From Gonium pectorale (lineage: Eukaryota > Chlorophyta > Chlorophyceae > Chlamydomonadales > Volvocaceae), in the NCBI GenBank assembly GCA_001584585.1, contig LSYV01000032.1, positions 557,315 to 575,081 of the forward strand: 17,767 nucleotides of DNA, in the 5' to 3' direction. Under the pieces are notes generated by a model, which worked only from the letters and a program-made list of their open reading frames with translations, searched no databases and was not told where the DNA came from. The stretch's first letter is position 1. Each line of letters starts with the position of its first letter. A program made the position numbers and the translations under genes. This document shows positions 10,741-17,767 of this stretch, piece after piece.

Positions 10741-11583
10741 CTTTTTCTGCCACGCCCTCCGCCGCTCTGTGACTGTATGCATGTCTGTAGTACGGGTAGT
10801 ATGGGAGTATGGGGATATTGGGGCCGGCGAACGGCGGATGGCTGCAGCGGGCGTTGGTGGCCCGCGCTGCAGCCGGACTAGTTGTCGTCCTTCCTTGGGG
10901 CGATGGGTGGCACCCTGCGCTGTGGACCCTATTACCGGGCGAAGTGTCCATGACCTTTCCGGAAGTTTTCGGCCTGAGTAGGGTGGACCCAGGCAGCGCT
11001 GCCCGCTCGCCACGGCCGATGTCACGAGCGAGTCTGCGAGTGTCTCGAGTGGCTCAGGACGGGAAAGCAAAGAGGAGAGATGGGACGGAGGTGCCCACAC
11101 TGTAGAGGATGCGGCTTCCTCGCTGCAGCTTGTTTATCTCGTAGCATGGGCTCGCGCCTAACGGCAGGGGCCGCCACAGGGCCGCGACGCTCGCCCGCAA
11201 CCACCGTGTTTGGGCGGTGACGCGCGCCGACCGGGCCCCCGAGGCCCCGCTGACGCCCCCGCCCGCGGCACTGCTGCGTGGGTTGGATTGCGGGCGGGCG
11301 TGCTGAATGGCTCGTGCGGGTGCGGGGGCGGCTCCCCTTTCCGGGTTTCTCTGACGCAGGACGGAACAGGGGTGCGCGCACCTGGGCTCGCTGAGGCTTA
11401 CGCCCAGGCGCGCCGCTTCCGTAAGTAGCTGGCAGCTTGTGAGTCAAGTGTCACCGTCCATGCCGTACATGACATGCCCTTATAGCACTTGCGTCACCAG
11501 CAGTCGCTACAGCGGGAGTACGGCGCAATACGGCCCCACAGGAGGACCGGAGTAGCGCGAAATGCAATGCAGGGGGCGTGTGT

Positions 11584-11631
11584 ACCGTGCCAAAGCACCC
11601 TTCGGCACGGTCAGTATGCCGGTAGGGCATA
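11584..11631. repeat. Two adjacent short hairpins
   Basis: ACCGTGCC (11584-11591) pairs exactly with GGCACGGT (11604-11611) around a 12-base loop. TATGCC (11615-11620) pairs with GGCATA (11626-11631) around a 5-base loop. They lie only three bases apart. It is not a tRNA: there is no cloverleaf or T-loop consensus. Confidence 0.6.
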
Positions 11632-12347
11632 CAGGCGAGCCCACAGCTACCCTACAGCCGTCGACCCCATCCCAGAGAGACTGCCCCGGCTTGTACTACC
11701 GCACAGCCACCCCGGCACACATTGGCGAACCCACAGAAACAGATGCAGATCGCCGTGCTGTTACCGATAGTCCAGTTTGTCGCGATTGCGTGGTCCGTTC
11801 CAAAAGAACCAACGGCACGTGCGCAACCCGTGAACGGCGTACGGCGCCCCTCACAAAGTGTGGGCTAGGTCAGAGAGCTCCACCAAACGAGCGCCCCCCA
11901 CCGGGGGCAAAGAGGGGGTCGCACAGCTCACGTGAGCAAAACACAGTCAGGTAGAAAAGCGGGAAAGAAACCCGTCAGTACTAGGGAACAGTGCGATGCG
12001 ATAGGCTGCAGAGCTGCGCGGAGGCGGCTTACTTGCGGACAGGGTTTGGGGTTTGGCTGCGTACTCGCCCGCGTGGCACCATCTGTCCGCAGCCCCGCAC
12101 CCGTTTGCTGCATCATAACGCGAGGCGCCACATGCTACATGCGGGCGCGCTCCCGCCCAAGCGCCTGGGCGGCCCATGGGGTGCCCGGAATGCCCCGCAG
12201 CCCCGGCCCCAAGCCACCCAGGCGGTCCCCAGGAGACGCCCGCCGGAGCACGGCGCCAAGCAGTCCCCCGGGCCCAACATCGTCGACCAGGGGACGGGAC
12301 CCAGGGCCCAGGGCCCAGGACCCCGCTCCTGTCCTCCTGTTGCGCCT

Positions 12348-12388
12348 TCTCCTCCTCCTCCTCCTTTCCCTCCTCCACCTCCTTCCCG
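12348..12388. repeat. CTC-rich pyrimidine tract
   Basis: A nearly pure pyrimidine stretch built on CTC/CCT triplets, with only one A interrupting it near its right end. It explains the poly-Pro, poly-Ser and poly-Leu runs in the overlapping plus-strand frames and the Arg/Glu runs on the minus strand. Confidence 0.85.
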
Positions 12389-12666
12389 GCTTCGATATCG
12401 GGTGCTCGCTGGAGCGCTTTGTATCCTTACCGTACCCCACCTCCTCCCCTCCCAATGTCCTCCTTCTCCTCCGCTTTACCGACCACCGCTGCCATGCGCG
12501 ACCGACAAATTGCAGCACGCCGGATCCTGCTCGACTCAGGTATCTCAGCCGACAGCTCTGCCCGCGTGACCGTAGTCCAGCACTACAACGCCGTCACTGC
12601 ATTGGCTGGGCAACGTAAACTGCATTGACACCAGCCCCCTGCAGCCCCACAGCGCTCCCCTCCGCC

Positions 12667-14387
12667 TCACAACGGCTCCGTCTTGACCTTGACGCCAGCA
12701 ACACCCCGCTGGCGCTTTGAGTCGGCGCCCCCCGCCTGGGCCTCCCTCTTCACCTCCGTGCCTTTTGCGCCGCCAGACGAGGGCTCCCTCTTGACCTGCG
12801 CGCTCCACACCAGCGGCTCCCGCTTAACCCTAACCGGCCGCCCTACCGTGACCTGCGCGCCAGCCCCCGCCTCCGGCGCCGGGGGCTTGCTACCCTTCTC
12901 CGGCCCCAACGACCGCCCGGCTGGCGCCGCCCCGCGCGTCCTCCGCGCGCCCGCCGCGGCCGCGGCCGCGCCTGTCGCCCCAGACCCAGCACCGGCCGCA
13001 GCTGCCGCAGCCGCAGCAGACGCAGGCTGAGCACAGGCGCCTGCGGAGCCCTGTTGAAGCTTCGACTGTGCAGCCGCCGTTGCCCCCGCCGCAGCCTGGG
13101 CGCCCGCACCCGCACCCGCACCCGCACCCGCACCCGCACCCGCACCCGCACCCGCACCCGCACCCGCACCCGCACCGCCACGGCTGCGCTGTTTCTCGGC
13201 CTTGACCCGTCCCTGCAGCCGAAACAGGCGGTCGGCTTCCGCGCTCCGCGCGTCGCCGTTGAGCTTCTTGAGCTGGGGGCAGCCGCGCCACACGTGCGCG
13301 CCGCCGCACTCGTAGCACACGGGCTCGCCACCGTCGCCGTCCGCTGCCGCCGCCTGCGCCGCCCGCCGCTTGTCCGCCCGCCCCTGCCTCCTCTCCGCCC
13401 GCCGCAGCCGCATGCGCTCCCGCCTCTCGTTGCGCGCTTCGTCTCCACCCCCGTCGCTACCGCTGCCGCTGCTGCCACCATCACCGTGGCGGTCGCGGCG
13501 GCTGCGGCTGCGGCTACCGGGCTGGAGGAGCGTGTCCCTCAGGCGTTCCGGCACCTCCGCCAGCCCCAACAGAAGCGTGGCCTTGGGACCCCCCTCCACC
13601 AGAGTCCGCAGCGCCCGCCTCTGCGACGTCCGGAGCTGCCCCACCAGCAGCGCCACCTGCAGCTGCGTCTCCCGGACAGCCGCCACCTGCACCATCCGAT
13701 CGTACGCCTGCCGCATCAGCGCCGCCGCCGCCGCAGCTGCCGCCGCCGGCGCGAATGCGGCGGCCGCTGCCGCCGCCGCGGCGGCGGCGCGCCCGCGCAG
13801 CTCCGCCGCCAGCTCCCCCGCCACGGAGGCCAGCTCCGCCGGGTCGTCCAGAAGAGAGGGCTCGCCCGGGGTGCGCCCGCGAAGGTGGATCACCAGGTGT
13901 CGCAGCGCGCGTGGCGCGGTGGCGGCGGCGTCGCGGACGCGGAGCTCCTCCTCCGCGAGCGCGATCAGGGGGTTGGGCGCGTCGAGGTGCCTTTTGGACG
14001 TAGCAGGAGCCGCAGCAGGAGCCGCAGCCGCAGCGGTACCGGCGGCGGCCGCTGCGTCACCGGCGGCAGCACGAGGGCCGCGTGCAGGGGCACGTGAGGA
14101 CGCGGCAGCGGCAGTGGACGCGGACGCGCCGGCTGCTTGCCGGGTGGTGCGAGAGGGCGGGAGCGTGGGCGCCACCGGGACGGCGGCGGCTGTAGCCGTG
14201 GCCGCGGCCGCAGTCATCGGCGCTGCCGGACCCCACCGCTGGCGCTTGGCTGGCGGCTGCGTGGCGGCATGGTCGGCCGGGGCATCGCCGCCGGCATCAC
14301 CGGCGGCGTTGGCCCAGCGGCGGCGCGACCGAATTAAGGGCCCCGCGCCGGGCAGGCCCCGGGCTGCTACGGAGGGGGCGGCGGCGC
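12667..14387 (-). CDS. Ala/Gly/Arg-rich protein with variant zinc knuckle and SUMO-motif tail (5' end uncertain)
   Basis: A single long open frame with green-alga codon use (CTG, GAG, AAG). In order: Ala-rich N-terminus with a PPAKRQRW cluster; a predicted helical region (about 13520-13990) with poly-Ala runs; an RS/Arg-Glu-rich basic segment; a CCHC-like zinc knuckle C-x2-C-x3-H-x4-C at 13279-13317; a Gly-Ala repeat; a Lys/Pro-rich tail with four VKxE motifs and a second KRQR, ending KVKTEPL. The first in-frame ATG is at 14215-14217 (516 residues). The frame looks coding further upstream, to an acceptor-like CCCGCAG ending at 14388, so an earlier exon is likely. Role unknown: zinc knuckles bind RNA or single-stranded DNA, and the tail suggests a sumoylated nuclear protein. 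A retrotransposon Gag origin is possible, but no protease, reverse transcriptase or integrase follows. No TGTAA lies downstream. Confidence 0.55.
13105..13176. repeat. Perfect (CGCACC)12 hexanucleotide array inside the zinc-knuckle ORF
   Basis: Twelve identical 6-base units encode, on the minus strand, an alternating Gly-Ala tract of about 24 residues between the zinc knuckle and the C-terminal region. Length changes by whole units keep the frame, so the protein can vary in length between strains without a frameshift. Confidence 0.95.
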
Positions 14388-14939
14388 CTGCGGGCAGCGA
14401 GGGCACAGTACAGTGGCGGGCTAAAGAAGGGCCGGGGCGGCGAGGGATGTGGGATGGGGGCTTTCAGGGTTAGGGGCGTCCATGGAGGCTGGTGGGACAA
14501 GGAGAGGAGAGCTTGCAGAGCTGGAAGGGGTTCAGGGGTACAGCAGGTAGGGCTCGCGCGGGCCGGCATGGCCACGTCGCGCAGCACTGCCGGCGGGAGG
14601 GCAGCCAAACGAAATGGCAGATGACTTGCCTTGGCCTTCGCCATCTGCGAACCGTCGACGAAGGAAGTCGAAAGCAAAGTCGGAGATACCTCCCTGAAAC
14701 ATGGCTGGTAGAGTTAATGAAGCTCTTTATATTTGACCGCGGATGCTATCCCTGGCTGTTTACTGTGCGTGCATTTTGAAGGCTCAGAGGGCAGTTGCCA
14801 AGTATCAAGTAGAACTTCAAGATACCACAAAAGCGTCTCAGATGGTACCAATGTCGCCGGTTTTGAGCAATTATAGTGTACGACCGTGCGGAACCGGTAC
14901 GTCCAGTTGCAGTTGCAGTAACTGCCGGAAATACCGTGC
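14388..14939. other. Upstream region of the zinc-knuckle ORF
   Basis: From 14388 to about 14540 the minus strand is pyrimidine-rich and ends in CCCGCAG, as expected of an intron leading into the zinc-knuckle exon. A possible first exon begins at the minus-strand ATG near 14645 (MAKAKA...), but this is weak. From about 14700 the DNA is clearly AT-richer and no gene is visible. Confidence 0.3.
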
Positions 14940-15302
14940 ACGGCTTTTTTGAAGCGTGGATCCGTGCTTGGACTCCGCCTGACTTGGCCATGCATACTCC
15001 TTACTCCAGCACCACGCATTGTTTTATTTCCATGTATGTTTTGTGGATGTACACCCGCCAGAGGCCCGCCTGTAGCGCTTTGGCATTGAGCGCACGATAT
15101 CAGCATGCGTTTAACCCTAGTACGGCTTTTTGAAGCGTGCATCCGTGCTTGGACTCCGCCTGACTTGGCCATGCATACTCCTTACTCCAGCACCACGCAT
15201 TATTTTATTTCCATGTATGTTTTGTGGATGTACACCCGCCAGAGGCCCGCCTATAGCGCTTTGGCATTGAGCGCACGATATCAGCATGCGTTTAACCCTA
15301 GT
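14940..15302. repeat. Tandem duplication of a 181-bp unit
   Basis: Copy 1 is 14940-15121 (182 bp) and copy 2 is 15122-15302 (181 bp); the first bases of a third copy, ACGGCT, follow at 15303. By eye the copies differ by a T6/T5 run length and three substitutions, so they are about 98% identical. Neither copy encodes a recognisable protein; the similar short frames in both are by-products of the duplication. Confidence 0.96.
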
Positions 15303-15750
15303 ACGGCTGCGAAGTGTTGCTTCTTGTGGCATGGAGCCGCAACGTCTCCGCGAGCCAATCACGCCAGTTATTGTTGTGTTGCCTAGTTTTTAATCCCATA
15401 CATTCCCGAGCCAAACATGCGCATGCCAAGGTACTAGCATACGTGGACGATCAAAGCGACTGTGCTTCTCGAAAACTTGATTCCTAGGTATCTGACGCAA
15501 AGATACACTTTATCAGCGCACATGGACAACGTTCTTATTTGCGCGCGTCAGTACGACGTGTACTGACACGTGCAGAGTTTAGTATGACGGTTGCGATGCA
15601 GGTGGGAGAGTGCGGAATACGGGATCAGTGTTCGCAGGGCAGAAGCCGTAGTCTTCGTCAACCTTCCCGTCACCTTCGGCTACTGGCTGTACCATAGACC
15701 GTATACCTGGCTAGTGTGCTCAATGTGTAAGGAGACGGATCGGGGGTGGA
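15303..15750. other. AT-richer intergenic DNA
   Basis: This stretch lies between the tandem duplication and the 3' end of the LHC gene. No coding frame, tRNA or repeat of note was seen on either strand. Confidence 0.4.
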
Positions 15751-15766
15751 ATCATCTCAGTCAAGG

Positions 15767-15772
15767 GTTACA
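15767..15772 (-). terminator. Polyadenylation signal TGTAAC of the LHC gene
   Basis: On the minus strand this reads TGTAAC, about 130 bases past the LHC stop codon. A second TGTAA at 15858-15862 lies only about 40 bases past the stop. Either could be used; the distal one gives the more usual 3' UTR length. Confidence 0.6.
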
Positions 15773-15902
15773 ATGAGCTCTCGAGTCAGTGCGTCAGCTC
15801 TCGATCACTCCCGCTCCCCTCTTGCTCCAAATCCACTCCGCTCCCGCCAGCGCGCTGTTACACGCGCCGGCGCAAAAAGGCGTGCCTCAGAGGCAAAGAA
15901 GT

Positions 15903-17543
15903 TTAGGCGCTGGGGGTGAACTTGGTGGCGAACGCGAAGGCGTTGTTCACGGCCGGGTTGGCCAGGTGGTCGTTCAGGTTCTCGACGGGGCCCTTGCCGG
16001 TGACAATAGCCTGCGTTGGCAAAGCACCAAAGAGGGTGGAGATTAGCACCTGGCCTACCGCACAAGGCACAGCGCCAACTCGACGCCAATCTTCTTATCT
16101 CGACGCCAACGCTGTGTCCCTTTCACCCCGCGACGTTTACTTGCCTGCACGAAGAACCCGAACATCGAGAACATGGCCAGGCGGCCGTTCTTGATCTCCT
16201 TGACCTTCAGCTCAGCGAAGGTGTCGGGGTCGTCAGCCAGGCCGAGGGGGTCGAACGACTCGCCGGGGTACAGGGGGTCCAGGCCCTCGCCGGCCGGGCC
16301 GCCGTTGACACGGTAGCCCTCAACCAGGCCCATCAGGATAACCTGCGCCACGAGGGACGGATGGCGTAACTGAGCCAGTGCATAGCAAATCAGGTCATTC
16401 ACAACCGTACCCCGGCCACATGCCGGATGTCCCCATCGACGCCTGCCATCGAAACACAAGCAGCATACAATCATACCACGTACATCCTCAATTCCCAGTC
16501 CCCACCTGGAAGGCCAGGGTGGCAACGATGTTCTGGGCGTGCACCAGCGAGGGGTTGCCCAGGTAGTCCAGGCCGCCCTCCGAGAAGATCTGGGCGCCGG
16601 CCTTGAACCACACGGCCTCACCGAACTGCACGCCGTTCTTGGCCAGCAGCTCAGGGGTGATGCAGCCCAGAGCGCCGAGCATGGCCCAGCGGGCGTGGAT
16701 CAGCTCCAGCTCGCGGTAGCGCTTGAAGGTCTCGGGATCAGCCGACAGACCAGCGGTGTCCCAGCCGTAGTCGCCGGGGAACTCGCCGGTCAGGTACGCC
16801 GGGGTGGCATTCTCGGAGTAGGGGCCTGCGGGCAGACAGGTCAGGCTAAGGTCAGGCGAAGTTTGAGATGTATCCACATCTTACGACAGAAGTCAGCTAT
16901 GAGTGCATGGATGAAGCATGGTGGACCCGGCGTCAACAGCGCATTGCGACCCGATGTTGGCAGAGCACTAAAACCCCAGCCCATCTGCCTGTGCATAGTT
17001 ATGGCAACAATGTGGAATGAGAGAAAAACTCACCCAGCCACTTAGCGCGGTTGGGGCCGTAGAACTCCACGCCAGAGCTGGCGGGGGCGGGCTTGGCAGC
17101 CTGCACCAGCAGTGATGAAAGGGAGAATGGGGTTGAGCAAGAGTCATGATGAAACGATGAAACGAAACAAAGATCCGGAAAAGGCAAAGATCCGGAAGAT
17201 ACGGGGTGGGTCGCTAAGGGGAATGCGCAAGCTTTTGCGGAGATCCCGGCGAGAACGAATCACAACCTATGGACAGGAGCACATTGCCCAGTCGTGCCGT
17301 CTAGGACCCGACCACCCTGCGTCCCGAAATACTTACGGTCTTGCCGGTGCCCTTCTTGCCGGTGGCCTTGGCGGACACCTGTTGCAGTGAGCACAGAAAG
17401 TCTTGTGAACTAAACAAGAAGACTGCGAAGAGGCCCGGACGAAGCGTCGTGTGTGCGAACTCGCAATCGGGCAATGACTACTGTGTCGACGCTTGCGCAC
17501 TTGCCTGCAGAGCCTTGCGGGAGAAGGTCACAGCGAAGGCCAT
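15903..17543 (-). CDS. LHCBM: LHCBM-type major light-harvesting chlorophyll a/b-binding protein of photosystem II
   Basis: Six exons, minus strand: 17505-17543, 17337-17378, 17034-17100, 16506-16825, 16145-16342, 15903-16010; 774 nt, 257 residues, normal for the family. Nuclear-encoded antenna subunit that binds chlorophyll a/b and carotenoids in trimeric LHCII of the thylakoid membrane. It starts [13 protein letters not shown], a chloroplast transit peptide. FYGPNR at 40-45 matches the trimerisation motif region. Three membrane helices carry chlorophyll ligands: helix B with E90, H93 and R95; helix C ending LVEGYR; helix A with E205, N208 and R210. The start codon is in a good context (CAACAATGG). 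The N-terminus and FYGPNR resemble the type I group of Chlamydomonas LHCBM proteins, but I cannot say which numbered paralogue. Introns 1 (17379-17504) and 5 (16011-16144) both begin CAG|GCAAGT, i.e. GC donors; the other three are GT-AG. No stop or frameshift is seen. Confidence 0.97.
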
Positions 17544-17767
17544 TGTTGCTGCTTTGAAGACAAACCCGTCTCGTCCGAGCACCCAAAAAAATCGGCCTAA
17601 ATGGGACGCTCGGCGACCGTCGTACTGGCGTACGGCAAAGATCGCCAGATCGATCGCCTCGCGCCGAGTGCCCCACTGTATGTATGGCCTGGACGTCCCT
17701 TGGCCATACGAAGCGCTTCCGGCCTCTGTGGGACGATTTGGCGGCAGCCCCGGCAGCGAGCATGTGT
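17544..17767 (-). promoter_or_regulatory. 5' UTR and proximal promoter region of the LHC gene
   Basis: The 224 bases upstream of the LHC start must include its leader and probably the core promoter. No clear TATA box was found; AT-rich candidates are CATACATACAG (near 17680) and CATTTAGG (near 17600). A run of seven A's on the plus strand (T's on the transcript strand) lies about 45 bases before the start codon. The assignment rests on position only. Confidence 0.4.

Larger units (their letters stand above)
10741..12666. other. Unassigned region between the kinase and zinc-knuckle genes
   Basis: Several open frames of 60-230 codons exist on both strands but overlap each other. They are Pro/Arg/Ala-rich in the manner of chance frames in GC-rich DNA, and none shows a family motif I trust. 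The stretch holds two adjacent short hairpins, a CCCAGGG-type repeat near 12300 and a CTC-rich tract. No tRNA or other structured RNA was recognised. Confidence 0.4.

Noticed and set aside
11932..12618. Plus-strand 228-codon frame
   Set aside because: It is a Pro/Arg/Ser-rich chance frame running through a CCCAGGG repeat and a CTC tract, with no domain pattern and two other overlapping frames equally open.
13054..14473. Long plus-strand open frames (347 and 367 codons) opposite the zinc-knuckle ORF
   Set aside because: They are Arg/Leu/Pro or Ala/Arg/Ser-rich shadows of a GC-rich minus-strand gene. They lack motifs, while the minus frame has a zinc knuckle and repeated VKxE motifs.
14600..14650. 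A third GC donor (AAG|GCAAGT) after a possible first exon MAKAK of the zinc-knuckle gene
   Set aside because: It needs both an unproven start codon and a rare donor, and joining it to the acceptor near 14388 cannot be checked against a conserved protein.

Overview
The window is nuclear DNA from a volvocine green alga, most likely Chlamydomonas or a close relative. The support is: GC-rich, strongly G/C-ending codons; many short GT-AG introns; TGTAA poly(A) signals instead of AATAAA; a major light-harvesting (LHCII/LHCBM-type) gene; and a receptor-like kinase of a kind that is expanded in these algae. The species cannot be fixed from the sequence alone.

Layout. (1) 1-198 (+) is the 3' end of an unidentified gene that enters from the left, followed by a 3' UTR with a TGTAA at 1007-1011. 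(2) 1137-9697 (+) is a 15-exon gene for a membrane receptor-like TKL kinase of about 1015 residues. It has a signal peptide, a Cys-containing glycosylatable ectodomain, one membrane span, an acidic/Gly-rich insertion inside the kinase N-lobe, and a complete set of catalytic motifs. I rebuilt it exon by exon; every splice phase agrees and the joined length is a multiple of three. (3) 9698-12666 has no gene I can support: first GT-rich, 3'UTR-like DNA, then short inverted repeats and low-complexity tracts. (4) 12667-14387 (-) is a large Ala/Gly/Arg-rich open frame with a variant zinc knuckle and a tail full of VKxE SUMO-consensus motifs; its 5' end is not settled. (5) 14388-15902 is AT-richer intergenic DNA with a recent 181-bp tandem duplication. 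(6) 15903-17543 (-) is a complete six-exon LHCBM-type chlorophyll a/b-binding protein gene of 257 residues; two of its five introns use a GC donor. The remainder, to 17767, is its 5' UTR and proximal promoter.

The genes do not form an operon or an obvious pathway. The kinase is a predicted surface sensor, the zinc-knuckle protein is possibly nuclear or nucleic-acid-binding, and the LHC protein is a thylakoid antenna subunit. The observations most worth following are the paired GC-AG introns in the LHC gene, the SUMO-motif tail with its odd zinc knuckle, the kinase N-lobe insertion, the minisatellite beside a kinase splice donor, and the recent tandem duplication. I did not find convincing evidence of a wholly new multi-gene system.
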